Part shown: piece after piece, positions 47,207-63,116 of the stretch
How positions within the stretch are numbered: the first letter of the stretch is position 1
Layout: every line of letters begins with the position of its first letter
NCBI RefSeq assembly: GCF_027887165.1
Contig: NC_077232.1
Location: 55,724,788-55,788,787 of the forward strand
Origin: Monodelphis domestica
Lineage: Eukaryota; Chordata; Mammalia; Didelphimorphia; Didelphidae
Length of the DNA stretch: 64,000 nucleotides
Reading direction: 5' to 3'
The notes under the pieces: model-generated
Seen by the model: only the letters and a program-made list of their open reading frames with translations
Databases searched by the model: none
What the model was told of the DNA's origin: nothing
Program-made: the position numbers and the translations under genes

Positions 47207-47844
47207 ATCTATAGCATCTCTTTAGTGCCAACTTTGTATAGCCTAGGGATGGAGGAACATGATATCAGAGAAGGATCAATGTGAAGAAGTTTTGGAGGAG
47301 GCCAGAGAGAAGAGGATCAAAGACCAAATAGAAGTGTTGGCTTTGTCAAGGAAGGCTACTTTATACTCTGAGACTGAGGCAAAGGAAGAGAGTAAATCAA
47401 GAGTTTTTGCTGTATGAAGGAAGGAAATGAGAGAGCACTTATTTGATGATTTCTATTTTGTCAGTGAGGTAGGAATTGAGATCATTTGAGAGGATTAAAG
47501 GGAAGTTGAGGTCTTTTTTTGATAAGAGAGATTTGGAACCATGTCAATTGGAAATACAATTGGGATTTAATCAAAGATGATTAAAAGTCTTGCTATGCCA
47601 TGATGAACACTCAGTTAAGGCTAGATAACAAAGTGAAGTGACTTCTTCCAGCATGAGCCTAAGTATAGATGTAAAGAATGTAAATTGTGGTTGATCTACT
47701 GTACATTTCCCTTGTTATCTCTTTTTAGCAACCACATATCTTCTATACAGAGAAGATGATGTAAATCTATGACATGATACAGTATAAGAGAACTGAGTTC
47801 AGTTCAATTCAATTTAATAAATATTTCACAGAATCCTAAATATA

Positions 47845-47845
47845 G

Positions 47846-47888
<43 letters not shown>

Positions 47889-47889
47889 G
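47845..47889. repeat. (GATA)n microsatellite
   Basis: About 11 GATA units. Confidence 0.98.
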
Positions 47890-48189
47890 ATAAAGACCGT
47901 CCAATGACACTAAAATTTTACTGGGTTGTTGAGGTTTTTTTAGTCCAAAACAACACCCTTTATTGGATGGAGGGGTCAAGGATGGTGCTACAAGGAAGGG
48001 GGTGCTATATGTCATAGTCTTTTGGGATGGTGGCATGATAATAAATGATTACTCAATGACATTTCTACTAGAAAAATTATCCTCTGTATAGTCTATGCCC
48101 AGGGAGCTGAGCAACCAGTCCACCACCTTGTGTTGGGGACTCCACAATAGCTTCAGCAGAGTCCATCTCCTTTTATAGGGGCAGATGCA

Positions 48190-48510
48190 TTGAGTTCACT
48201 GAATTCAATTGAGACACTGAGTTCAATCCTCTCATTTTCTAGATGAGGATATTGAAGGCTAGAGAGGGCAAGTGACTTGTCCAGAGTCATACAGTGAGTA
48301 AGTGTCCAAAGCAAAATCCAATCTCAGGTGTTAATTCCTTATATATAGCTTGCTTTGAATATATTTGTTTACATATTGTCTCTCCCATTAGATTATAAGC
48401 TCTTTGAGGTCAGGAACTGTCTTTTGTCTCCTTTTATATCCCCAGTACTTTGCACAGTGCCTGGAATATTGTAGGTGCTTAATAAATGTGTACTGATTGA
48501 TTAGTTGGTT
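48190..48510. mobile_element. Reverse MIR-like SINE followed by L2-type 3' end
   Basis: 48195-48330: AGATGAGGATATTGAAGGCT, GTCCAGAGTCATACAGTGAG. 48360-48505: GATTATAAGCTCTTTGAGGT, CAGTGCCTGGAATATTGTAG and CTTAATAAATGTGTACTGAT. Confidence 0.7.
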
Positions 48511-48539
48511 GATTCCTAACTCTGGATCCAATGTTCTAT

Positions 48540-48965
48540 CCACTCTTTCACAAAGAAGTGCCAGGCATTATGCTAGACACTGACAAATATAAGGCAAAAA
48601 TAGAATAATCCCTGCCTTCAATGAGTTTACATTCTACAGAGAGAAAGAAGTGTGTATATAAATAAATATAAAATATATATAAAGTGAATACAAGTAATTA
48701 TAGAGAAGCATTAAAATGGGAGAATCGGGAAACTCTAGCTGGGTAGGAAGCACTTTGAGCTGAAACTTGAAGGGAACTTAGGGATTCTAAAAGGGTGAGG
48801 TGAGAAAGAACATTCTAGTTATAGTAAACAGACTTTACTATTTTCTAGTTCTTTCTCTGCCATTACTAGCTGTATGACATTGGTTTAAACTCTAGGCTTT
48901 GGTTTTCTCATATGTAAGAAAGGATTACACTAAATGATCTGAGTCCCCTTCCAACTCAAAAATTC
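48540..48965 (+). mobile_element. L2/L3-like fragment and MIR-like SINE
   Basis: 48545-48830: GTGCCAGGCATTATGCTAGA, CCCTGCCTTCAATGAGTTTA, GAGCTGAAACTTGAAGGGAA. 48835-48960: AGCTGTATGACATTGGTTTA, GATCTGAGTCCCCTTCCAAC. Confidence 0.6.
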
Positions 48966-49984
48966 AATGACTCTCCCACCATGATTTCTGGAAACACATC
49001 ATTGTCACCTTGCTCATTTCTCAAACAGTGGGAAAATGGAGAAAACATTGGTGTACAAGTTTCCAACAATGGTAGATGACTAATTGTCTCTGATTCTTCA
49101 CAAGTGGAAAAATACAAAAAGAAAATGTTTGCCCCATTTTGACCTTCAGACAAATTGCCAGCTGATTTATCCAGTCCTAGTCTGAGGGAACTGTTTTGAT
49201 TTGCTGAAATCCATCTGGGGAATAAGCATAAATAATATGTGTTTGAATAGCCTAATTCAGTGACCCATTTGACAGTGATGTGGGCTAACATGTTGGACAA
49301 ACTCTGCCAAGTAATTGTACATAATCAAAAGAACATGGAAACAATAGCTACTTGATTTGAATAGGGTTATCGTTCATATAAGGTATATGAGTTGCTTGGA
49401 TTCATAATTATGAGAAAACTCCTCACATCAGTCTTTAGACATAACCTTGGTACTTGGTTGTGAGTCAGTCTCTGGACAGCAAGTACAGGTGGTTCAGTTT
49501 CCCAGCCACACAGGACAAGGTTCAAACAATGCTTAATTTCCACACTCGTCTTAGAGTCTGCTCAGAATAATTAGGTCAATTAAAATTGACCTAAGATTGC
49601 TCCAGGGTATTTAATATATCATTAGCACCCCATTTATAATAGTGCTAAAGGCAATGAAGTATCCACATTAAGTCTGGTATTGGTTATATGTATCCCTGAG
49701 AGTGTGGGACTACCAAATTATCTAGAGTGGCAAATTAGCAGAGTCAGAGACAGAACAAGAGAGATAGGAAGAAGAGGTGAAGATTGGCCTAGGATTGACC
49801 TAGATGATCTCTGATCTAAATGATCTCTAAGATTCCTTCCTGCTTTAAAGTTATGATCTGTGGTTACACCAAAATTATTCTCTTTTAGACATAAGATCAA
49901 AATAGCTCCACCTTACTTATACCAAGTGCAGTAAATTTCCCTGGTTAACACTTCCCCCCCCCCCAAAAAAAAGGATTATAAAGA

Positions 49985-50135
49985 CTAATTAAATGGAGAG
50001 ACAGGAGGGCATAATGGATAAAAAGTTATCCTTGGAATCAGGGAGAACTGGCTTCAAGTCCTGGCTCAGACTGTGTGATCCTGGGCAAGACACAACTTCT
50101 CAGAGCTTCAGACAACTCTTAGGCAATACTAAATT
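49985..50135 (+). mobile_element. Marsupial SINE, degraded
   Basis: AGACAGGAGGGCATAATGGA, TGGCTTCAAGTCCTGGCTCA, GTGTGATCCTGGGCAAGACA. Confidence 0.7.
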
Positions 50136-51405
50136 CTTTAGACAATTCTAAAAGTTGCAAAGTACTGACTTATTGACTTTAACTGGTAGGAATTTCCCCA
50201 ATTTGGGAATCTTCTATATCAATGATATGACAGATCCAGATCCTATCTTCAGCTCTCATCCATATTTAAAAGGGATTCTAAAATTTTATTTAAATAATTT
50301 TATTTAATTTAAATAGATTAATTTAATTAGATTATTTTATTTTTAAAATGTCATCTCTTTTTAAACCAACATTCCTTGCCTCCCAGTGATAGCTTTCTCT
50401 ACTCATTGGAGGATATTTTACATAGGAAAATAAAGCACCATGCTTAGACTGGAGTTTGCTGAACTAGTCTTCTCTTCCAGAGTCATTGATGCATGCCTTG
50501 TTGGTGTATGTGGGTCTAGTCACTAGATGTCATTCCCATGCTCAGTTGGAGTAACAGTGATAACACTTTGTATTTCAGTAGCTGTATTTTAGCACAGACT
50601 GATGAGGAGTAGGGGAGGGTTGTTTTCCTACTTTGAGTACATCTGATCACTCTTATTGTCTTAATATTGGAGTCTTGACCAAAAGTCATGGCATTATGGT
50701 AGTTTTATTCTAAGATGAATTGGGCTAAATTTTGGTACTCCATTTGAGTACGTCTTACTTCCAGTCCTCCCACCTAAGCCATGAGAAAGACTGGTAAAGT
50801 GATAGTTAATCTACTTTTTTTTTACTACTCTTCTCCAATATCCCTACATACACCCACACACACACACACATTGCTCTGAGGGGGTAATTAATAATTTAGC
50901 AAGCAACAAAACATTCTGATGGTTAGGACTATAACTGTTTAATTGATATTAGTTTCTACAGTAGGCTGATATTTCCTTTCCTCAGGGGAATAGTTTTCCC
51001 TGGCTACTTGGGATTTCCAACAATAAAATGGATCAATCCTGCAGACACCCAAAGGCCATTATTTTAGTAAGAATGATATTGGGTGATGGGTTTCCAGCAA
51101 ACACAACACAGTAGCCATCATGTTTTAACCACTGACATTTATTTAGTGTTTTTAGAACTCATACATTATAGGATAAATTCTAATTTATAACATTATTATA
51201 TAATAGGCAAATATATAATACAATAAATTGCATTTGTACACATAAATACAAAATTTGAGGTAGGGCCTCAAGAATAATGACTTTTTAAATGAATGTATAT
51301 AATATGCACTATATAAGATATATATGATGTATCATTTATAACATAATATATTTTCTCCATGTATAGCTAATGAAAAAATATAACGACCTGATTAGGGAGC
51401 ATATC

Positions 51406-51411
51406 TTTATT
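51406..51411 (-). terminator. First canonical poly(A) signal after SLC6A5
   Basis: AATAAA on the minus strand (TTTATT on plus). It is the first canonical hexamer met downstream of the SLC6A5 stop in a manual scan. A second lies at 51143-51138, inside an ATTTA-containing context. Either could end the transcript. Confidence 0.4.
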
Positions 51412-53499
51412 CACAGGCAATTATTTCCATAAGGAATGCCTGTATTCATGACATTACGTAAGAACGTAATTGCCAATTAACCTATTCGATAATAGGTCTG
51501 TAATAAAGTGCCAAAAAATACACAAAGGACACAAGACAATATGCATGAGACAACAGACTCTAGTTCAACACTAATTCTTATCTTAATGATGAAATACACC
51601 TATAAGGCAAATGGTAACCTGAAGATGTATTGAAAACATGGCAGGAAAATCAAACTATTGAAGTCATAAGCTTCTGCTTGCTCTCCGGTGACAAGTTAAA
51701 CCCCAGATCAAAAAATGCACTCTTTCTTTGGTTGCAGGCAGCTTTGAGATGGCAAAGAAAGGGACCATGAGATAGCATGATCCTTCTGTGGACCTTGAGA
51801 GCCAAATCTCAGGACAAAAGTTCCAATATTTCATGAGCACCGGATATTCTCTTTGCAAAAATTAGGAATCAAAGCCCAATTTACAAATCTGTTTCTTCCA
51901 AGCAGGAAACTCCCCACACAAACTATGATTGGGCAAGTGGAGAAATCCCTTCCTACATGGCTCATCCTATTTGTCATTGCTGGACAATTTACTCTTTAAA
52001 GTGCCCTCAAACTTTGTTTTTAGCATTACGCTGCCAAAACATAAGCCCTGAAAAAGGGAGTAACAGGAGGTCAAATCCCCCTCAGCAAATACACCAGGAT
52101 GATCTTGCTATCCATGTTCATTCAAAGCAATAGGATTCTACAAGTCTCCAGGAAAGGGAAGATGATCAGTGAACAATGAAATGGAGCATAAAGAAAATCC
52201 TGACCTTTGGCATGGACAAGTCAAGCTAACTGGCAGATAGATAGAAGGGGACACTGAGCACTGAGGCAACTGTAGATGATCCATGAAGTAGAACCTAATT
52301 CAAGGTTAGTTCAACTCAAATGAAACACTGATATAAGGACAGCCCAAGTCTGGTTCAATTAAGAGTCATTTTGTTCAACCCTTCTTTTTGAAGCATAAAG
52401 TGCTGTTGTGTCTTGCTGAAACACAAGTTGGATACATTTCTTGCATATTAAAAATACTTGGAAGACCTCAAACTAGTTAAGACCATCCAGGATTTTGCAT
52501 TGAGTGTAGTTTTCATGCACAAAACAAAAAGCAGGACATCTTAACTGGTCCCAGAATTTTACCACTTTTGAGTACATAAGAATGTGGCAAACACAATTCT
52601 GAACAGATTGAAAGCTACTAACTTGCAAGGTTAATATCTGCATAGAAAGCCACAACATCAATACATTAAGAAATATACAATTATTTTCCTTGGAGGACCT
52701 TACAGGGTCACTGGTTTTTCACATATGGCTTTTTGTTTTGGGATGGGTTTCTGGCATCTGTTGGTGTTATCAAAAGAATTTCACCAATGGAAAATTACTA
52801 AGCTCTTTTGCACAACAATAAATGAACAGTTTTTCCAATGTTCTTTAAACAAATGGGGAATCATCAGGTAGTGGAGGCCCCACATGCAGTTTATGGTAAT
52901 AATGTTATTTTTTTAATTCACATGTATTTCTTCCTTGAGTTGGGTGCAAGCATTTTAATACCATAGAAATATCTGTCAGAGCTGTGTACATAATTGTTGA
53001 TATACTACTGACCACGTGCTCAAGATTCACGGGACTGCAGTGCCTGGAAAGAGAACTGTCTTATTTAACATCTCTGAACACAAAAGTCTGAAAGTTGGAA
53101 ATGAATGTCAAAATGAAAGAAATTAAATTTTAAAATTAGAAATCTTCAGATTTGCATCCCTCAAGAAAAGTTGGGAATCTCTCCCCCTGGCACTTGTCTC
53201 TTTAAACAATTTTCACCCAAGATTTCAAAATAGCAAAAAAAACAACAGATGGCCAAAGAATAGATACCTGTGTTTTATCTTCTTGAGTAGATAAATTCTA
53301 ATTAATAGTAAGGCAGTTACTTCCAACTGCATAGTTTTTAACACTATCCAGCTTTAAAAAAGTTTAACCAGCAATTAGGTTAACTTATAGTTTGGATAAA
53401 ACAAATCTGGCAACATTAGAAAGACTTTTTCTCTTTTGATCACCAAAAAATCATTAGAAGAGATTACTTGACTTCTAAAATAAAATTAAAATTTTAGTC

Positions 53500-53645
53500 A
53501 TAAAGAGGAAGAGAGAGGTGAGGGAAGAAAAGACAGAAAAAGAACCAAGAACAGAGAGAGATAGAAAAAAAAACCAGAAAATAGATGGAGATAGAATAGA
53601 AAGAGAAAAGACAAAGACAGAGAGAGACAGAAACAGAGAGAAGAA
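53500..53645 (+). repeat. Purine-rich low-complexity tract
   Basis: Irregular GAGA/AGAAA sequence within the candidate SLC6A5 3' UTR (pyrimidine-rich on the transcript strand). Confidence 0.8.
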
Positions 53646-55937
53646 AGAATCATCATCATCATCTGCTACATGGTGTTAATTAATTTGTGGTCTTTTCTCT
53701 GACCATCAAAAAGGAAAGGCTTCTCTGATTTGGAAAGGTAATTCATTCTAACACCAAATAGATTCTCCCACCTGCCCTCCCCTACCACAGTTAACCACTA
53801 CAGCCATTTGGTAGGGCCCATTCTCTATACCCATTGATCAAATTGCTCTGCCCAACCAGTGATAGCTTCTTATCAATATGGCTTTTTCCAGAAAGTGAGC
53901 ACACCATGCCCCTATGAAACCCACTGGCATAGGTGAATCAACAGCATAGCTCTGTAAGGCTAAGTTGTGAGTGCTAATTTTGGTAAAGTCTCTGTACAAA
54001 GAGCATTATTCAACCTCTGTGATTGACAACAAACTCTACCATAAAGTAGGGGTGGAAGGGACCTTGCAGACTATGGGGGGGAAGGGGAACAAATCTCCCA
54101 AACTATTTTCATTTCATTTTTCACACACTGCTTAGGCAGATTTTAAAGTTCCACACCCATGTCAGCAAATGGCAACACTATTTGCCCTAGAAAAGAGAAA
54201 GTTCAGCAAAATGAGTCAGTATTTCATACAAAAGAAATAGGTTCTTTTGGAAAATGTGACATTAAGGTCTAGTTTGGGGGTTTGTTGTTTAAAGGAATGA
54301 AAGCATCACATCGATAGACATGTGTTTAACTAAATATTTACCTGAGACCCTGTAATGTGAAGACACAGAGACAAATAAAAAATGACTGAAATAGTCCCTC
54401 GGAAGGAATAATTTTAGATTTGATGCTATTATCATGGGCCAAAAAAAAAAACACTTCAAACTACACTACTCTAAAATCACCATTTCTACATTATTTCATA
54501 AGATATTTATAGGGACAGCACTACTGGTACATACTACATGAACACAGATCATTCTTTTAAAAAGCTCGTCTATGTATGTATAGGATATAAGAAGATAATA
54601 AAGGTTACAGTTTTGCTCATCTTGGTAGACATATTTTTCTCTCTCATTATAATGCAATTACAATAAGTGCTATAAATGGGGAATTCTTAAAATTGGATTG
54701 GCTAAATGTATTCTTAAAAGCTAGAGTCTTAATTGGCTTGATCACTACTTACCTAAGCTGTATTTATCAGAAAATTCTGTAAACGCAGTGACCTAGAAAT
54801 GTTCTACCAGTCCAGGGACAGCATGATTGCCTTCTACTAAACTCTCCATTTCTCTATATCTTTATGACCACAGTTGGCAGTTACTGTGAGTGAAAAAAGT
54901 TGAGAGTAAAAATTAAGAAGTTATCAGTCTGTCTTTAGGAGTTTATGTCCTATATATATATAAAATATATAGACAGAGTTGGGGTAAGTCTTATTTTCCC
55001 AGAGGTCGAAAGAGAACAATATTTCTACAGCTTATAGAAAAGCATTTAGAAGAGAAGAAATAAGAGAGTACTACATTGAACCACACAGCTAAATGTTATG
55101 TTGAAACTAGAACACAGATCTACCAGGAGATTACAAAATCAGGCACAAATTATATGATGGCTTCTTGAGAAGGGATTGAAGAAAGAAAGAAAAATTACCC
55201 AAAAAGCCACAGATGTGGCTTTAGAAAGAAAGACTTAAGTGGAAGGAATAGAATTCATTTTTCAAGTTCTACATAGAGAATGAAAAATTAGGGGGTGCAG
55301 TCTATGAGACCTTTGGTCTAAATAAAAGAGACAAAATTCAAATTATTCATGAAAACTCATGAAATCAACCAACTCAGTGGTTGCCAGATATATTCACCTG
55401 GCCCCATGCAGAACATACTTTCTGATCATTGCCATTTCAATTCCCTCTAAATACATTTTGTCTGTACGCTAATTCTTTGGGGGGAAAAAAACCTCACTGA
55501 AATCATTCATTCGACTCTCCATGCTAATACCTTCCAAATTATTGGTGGCCTCATGGTTGAGGTCACAACACCTTACCACTCTGCTTCAACTCTACTTAGG
55601 CCACTAAAAGGAAACTTGCAGTGACCAAACCATTCCTCCTTGTGGCCCTAATGACTGGTGGAAATCACTTTTCCAATCCACTCCCAAAAGGTGAACAACC
55701 GCATGCTACACAAGGGAAAAACCCAATATATAAGACACCACTAACTCAAAGTCAACACTGCTTCAAGTGGTCTGTCTAGCTCTTCACTATAGCATGCGAC
55801 AAAAAAGCCCTACTTTTCTAACTCTCTCTCATGCACAAAAGTGTAGGGAAATGTGGTAAGTAGGGAGCAAAATAAGGATATGGGAGGGAAATAAGAAAAA
55901 AAATCAAAATCAAGGCTGGGTTGTTGCTGCCATAAGA

Positions 55938-58418
<2,481 letters not shown>

Positions 58419-58586
58419 CTCGATAAATTTGCCTGGAGCAAGATGCATTTTTATCACAAACATAATGGGGATCCAAATAACTGAGCAGGCCAGCATCAAC
58501 CATCCAAGCACCATCGACCAATTGGGGTAACGGTAAGAGCCATAGGTCATGGGCTCCCACTGATAAAAACTGAAGCAAAGAATAAA
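58419..58586 (-). CDS. SLC6A5: SLC6A5 (GLYT2) penultimate coding exon
   Basis: 168-nt, 56-codon, phase 0/0 exon of SLC6A5. It reads [20 protein letters not shown]... and ends ...[11 protein letters not shown]. The first ten residues finish transmembrane helix 11, [11 protein letters not shown] is the short extracellular loop, and the [20 protein letters not shown] stretch is helix 12, followed by the start of the cytosolic tail. The acceptor is TTCCCAG|T at 58588-58587 and the donor is GAG|GTAATT at 58418-58413. It is nearly identical to the human protein as remembered, apart from K for R in APGKFIE. The 4356-nt intron upstream carries a consensus CTCF motif and a MIR-like SINE. Confidence 0.98.
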
Positions 58587-59369
58587 CTGGGAAGTAGGGG
58601 AAGAGGAAAAAAAAACAACATATGGTTAATGTAGATTCATAAATAATGACTTTGAGTATGTCATTCCACACATAAATGAATTAAGCTGACCTTCCTTTTG
58701 ATTTGCCCAGCCCAAACTACTCATTTCAAACAAACAGCTCCTTCCAAATTTAGACCTAGAATGATCCTAGGGAAATGATTTGGCATGAGTACAGCCCTAA
58801 AGACTAATTCATCTGTGGTTCTTTCAATAAGCAGGGGCCAAAAAGCCTGTTAGTGTAGTTCTCTGCCTTTACAGTTGGGTGGAGGCAACTTGGTGGGTCA
58901 CAGAATAAACCAGGAGCTTGGATTTGTAAATCTGGATCTCTCCTTCACTAATTGAGTCCTTCCATATGTCTCAGATCTCTCCTATGTAAAACAGGAATAA
59001 TTGCTCCCCTAATTACTTTTCAGGAATAATGGTAAGTAATAATAATAATGATCCCCCTCAGAAGTGCAGCAAGAGATCTTCTAAAGATATGATCAGGAAA
59101 TAACATCAATAATTCTATTTACTGATGAAAATGGGAATAAGGAAATTTAAACAAGTGTATCCTGCCCTCAGAGTCATTTCCCAAAGGCTGTATTATATCT
59201 TTAAGAACAGTAGTACAGAGAAGCTTGGTGCCATGATTGGTCTTCCTACTCCTCTGAAATGAATACATGTTCAAAGAGGGTGTGGAAAATAATTGTAATA
59301 AATATGGCTTATGAAAGTGCTTTGAAAAACATAAAGGCACATACATGTGTAAGACATCTATATACAATG

Positions 59370-59505
59370 ACACACATAAAACCCAGTGGGATTGCTCACT
59401 GGCTACAGGAGGAGGGTGAAAGGAGGGAAGAAAAAAACATGATTCATGTAATCATGGAAAAAATATTCTAAATTAATTAATTAAAAAATTTTAATGAATT
59501 TTTAA
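59370..59505 (+). mobile_element. L1-type 3' UTR fragment
   Basis: AACCCAGTGGGATTGCTCAC, a GGAGGAGGGTGAAAGGAGGG run, ATCATGGAAAAAATATTCTA and an A/T tail. The same family as 32225-32390. Confidence 0.55.
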
Positions 59506-62132
59506 AAAAAGAATCTATATATCATCTTTATCATCATTTATGTTTTTCTATTCTCATTATCATTACTGGGAGGCACAACCTAGTAGTCCAAACAGTCATT
59601 TCTACATAATAAGACTTCAACACAGAAATTCTAAACTACTTTGGCCTGTAAAGAACTATTTTTAATGCTCCTACCAAGAAAGAGCTCTCCTCAAAGTTCC
59701 TTTTAAACATTTGCCCCTAGAGTTATAAGCTTTATTACACACTCTATTGGCACTATGGCCTAATGTAATTATGTTAAGTTGCTCCATTTCATTTACTATA
59801 TAAATAGCAATACATCTGCTTATGTTTGTGCATAATTCAGTAACGTGATCTGACTACGTATACAGTAATTGCATGGAGAATATTTATAGCCCTATAAATC
59901 CAAGGAGGCATGTATAAAAGTGATCAATTTTATTTCTTGGGTTGCAAAGTCATTTAAGCCATAATATTAGCCTTTTCTAGCTCACTGCCAACCCCAGATT
60001 TGAAGTAGAACTCAAAAACATACAATGTCTGATGGGGTCTTTTTGCTTCTGTATCTAGTTCCACAAATATCACATCACACTAATCAATTTAAGCTTATTC
60101 CTCATGCTAAATCCTTTTCTCAGGATTTATTTTTCAATAAAATCTTACCCATTGGCCATCCAGTGACAATGTGGTGCTAAGTGATTGAGTCAGATTCACT
60201 CAGCACCGGCCAAGTCTGAATTTGCTTCCCAGAAAATGGCCCATTGGTAAAGACATTTTTGTATTTACTTACACCTTCAGAAATTGTTTCCAAATCGTGG
60301 CACCATTTGAGGTCAGAGTCCTCAGAGTTTAAATCTCACTGAAAGGAGATGGTTTGGTTTTTCCTTTGCTTTCATCATTTCTTTCTTTGTTTCTTTTTAT
60401 GTTCTTTTTGGAATTACACCTGCTTTTCTTTTCTTTTTTAAAATAAATTTAATTTTATCTCTTTCCCACAAGCTACCCTCGATGAAAAATAAAAACAAAA
60501 CTCTTGTTAACAATTTTTCATCATTAAGCAAAACAAATTCCCTCATTGTCCTCCTCATTTCTTTCAAGGGTGAATTATAGCAGGTTATTCCTTTAACAAA
60601 GGGCCAAGTGGCTGATGTGTTACTTATACAAGAAATACATAAAGTCCTTAGAGAGGTTGAGGCTAGAACCCAGCTCCCCTTATTATTCTGTTCTGTAGGC
60701 TAGGACCACAAGAAGAAAAAACAGTCCAAAAAAAAAGGGTTTCCCTTTAAAGGAGAGCAATCTGTCATTATTAGCTAATGCCTGAACAATGGTAGATTCT
60801 CTTGGGGAAGAAATGGAGAGTTAAGGGGGGAATCTCAGTATCTTTAACTCAGCAGAGCCAAAGATTTATGTCAACGCTAAATGAGAGGTGGGGTAGGAGG
60901 TGGCTCAAAGTCTTCATCTGAGCCTATTATTGAGTTCATTTTGCTTTTAAATGCCACCAAAAAGAACTACAAAATCAGGTGAAAATAGAACTATTGTTCA
61001 TAGTATGTAAAAAGTGGGTGGGGATAAGGAAACAAAAGCAAAAGCTAAATTTCAGTAGCTATGCACAGGCTAAAGGAATCTTCTAATGCCACAATTCTAA
61101 AATCTCTTATGAGAATAAGGGAAAAGAAAAAAGAAAATGCAAAAAAAGAAGAAGAAGCAATGTAGTAGTGCTTTTATTTCAACTGTCTATATCTGAAACA
61201 GGAGTAATAAAAATAAATCAACAACCTAAATTCAGTTGCACCTAAAAGGGACCCTGAGGGTAGAAGTCAGGGATATAATTGCCCCCAGTGTCAGTCTGGC
61301 TGGGAAGCAGAACAATCCTCTTTACTGTACTATCTCTGTATGGGAATGGAAAGCATGCTTTAGAGATGATAGATTAATCAAATATGCCTTTGGCTCTGTG
61401 CTTCTCATCAAAGAGATAGGGATCTATAATTTACTTCCATCCCAGAGACTGATATGGCACATGTAAATGTATATACTACACTTCCTCAGAATCCAACAAG
61501 CATCTCTCCAGCTCAAATGTCTCCACTATTCCCCTAGGGCAAAAGAGTGAAAGCAGTCAGACAGAATCCCATAAGGATTCCAATTTTTATTTAAGCCAAT
61601 AAAAAAAAACCACCATTGGCAGCAACTGAGGGGCAAGTTCTCACTCTGTCAATAAAGCTTAGTGAGTCAAAAAAAGAAAAATTAAAAAGTTGGGAGATGG
61701 AGAGCCAGAGCCATTTCTGCCCATGGCAGGCAATAGAGGCATTTCCTTCCCATCAAATAGAGAGGTCATTCAGACCTCTATATCGTAGATTGGTTCTGGT
61801 TTTAAAAGAAAGCAAACATATCTCATACCCTTTAAAATCTCACACCTAAACCCTTCAAGCAAAAATCCTGGGGCCAGGGGAGGTGGAAGATGCCCACCAA
61901 AACCATACTAATCACATTCTATCTAGACTGAGACAAATCCATCTCGTAGGGGTTTTTTTTTCCTTCTCCTTGTTTCAGCCTCTCAAAAAGACTTTGAAAT
62001 GGTCTGATTATATTCTCCATGACAGCAAAAGAAAATGCAGATTTCCTTCACGATTGTCTTTCCCCAGTCCAATAGCTTTCAAAGTCTTGTACTCAATCTT
62101 TGGCTGGGTGATCATTCTTAGTCTGGCTTCTA

Positions 62133-62146
62133 GCGCCACCTGCTGG
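62133..62146 (-). promoter_or_regulatory. Consensus CTCF-binding motif in an SLC6A5 intron
   Basis: The minus strand reads CCAGCAGGTGGCGC, which fits the CTCF core CCASYAGRKGGCRS at all 14 positions. The next two bases, TA, also agree with the extended motif. It lies in the intron between the third-last and penultimate SLC6A5 exons. Occupancy cannot be judged from sequence. Confidence 0.6.
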
Positions 62147-62199
62147 GAAATTGGAGTCGGGGAGCAACCACGACTTTCCAGAGAGCATTAAAAACAGGG

Positions 62200-62395
62200 G
62201 TTCATTTATTGAGATGCAGAGATGAATTTAGAGCTGACAGGGACTTCAGAAGAGGAAGCCTGGGACTGGGGAGATTAAATGACCTGGCAAAGATGCACAA
62301 GTAGGTAATATTGGCGATGGGATTTTAACCCAGGCTTTTTAACTGCAGAGCCAGTTCTCTTTCCACTGAACCACTACTGTCCTAGAGATCAGGGA
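62200..62395 (-). mobile_element. MIR-like SINE
   Basis: GATGAATTTAGAGCTGACAG, GAGATTAAATGACCTGGCAA, CAGTTCTCTTTCCACTGAAC. Confidence 0.65.
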
Positions 62396-62900
62396 GAGGG
62401 AGAGAGAACACATCGTGAAACCAGGGGCTTGTCTCTATTTTGGAGTCCTTTAAGGAACACAGCAAACAGCCTTTTGTATAATGAAAGGAGAATGACTCAT
62501 TCGGTAAGTATGCATATAGTTACCAGGACAAGTATACAAAATGCTCTCATCTTTTAGATTAATCACCCAAAGCCACCATGCTCTGTTTTTTAGGAGAGAA
62601 AAAAAATTTTTTAATCATTTTTCTAAATAATGTTTTCCACTTTATCAAACACTTGGTATTTGAGTGCCTCTGGTTTTGTTATCACTTGTCCGTTCTTTTT
62701 AATTTATCTCTCTCAATTTTTTAACTAATATCAGAAGTTATGGATAATTGCTGCTTTGTAACATAGTTTGAAGTCTGGAAATACTATTCCTTGTTCATTG
62801 ATCTTCTTTTCATTGTTTCCCTTGGAATTAAAGATCTTTCATCTTTCAAAAAAATAGAAGATAAAAATATAAACAAATCAAATTTATCCAGAAAAATCTA

Positions 62901-63116
<216 letters not shown>

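Larger units (their letters stand above)
43101..51405. other. Intergenic region between SLC6A5 and NELL1
   Basis: No coding gene is supported here. It contains a nonautonomous DNA element near 43.7 kb, a CR1/L3 fragment and SINEs at 45.5-46.8 kb, a hAT MITE at 47 kb, a GATA microsatellite and MIR/L2 fragments at 48-50 kb. The intervals 43910-45480 and 50140-51400 show no recognisable element. The distance from the SLC6A5 stop to the NELL1 ATG is about 13.8 kb. Confidence 0.75.
51406..55937 (-). other. SLC6A5: Candidate long 3' UTR of SLC6A5
   Basis: Directly 3' of the SLC6A5 stop lies about 4.5 kb with no recognisable SINE or LINE, in strong contrast to the rest of the window. My reading of the minus strand finds no AATAAA until 51411-51406, although the ATTAAA variant occurs near 52915 and 52958. 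The stretch is A/T-rich, with a short TA run near 54950 and a purine-rich patch near 53500-53645. Lack of insertions plus no early poly(A) signal suggests a long exonic 3' UTR, but this is inference. Confidence 0.45.

Noticed and set aside
46966..47284. Two overlapping open frames of 82 and 90 codons
   Set aside because: They lie across the hAT MITE and have no recognisable domain.
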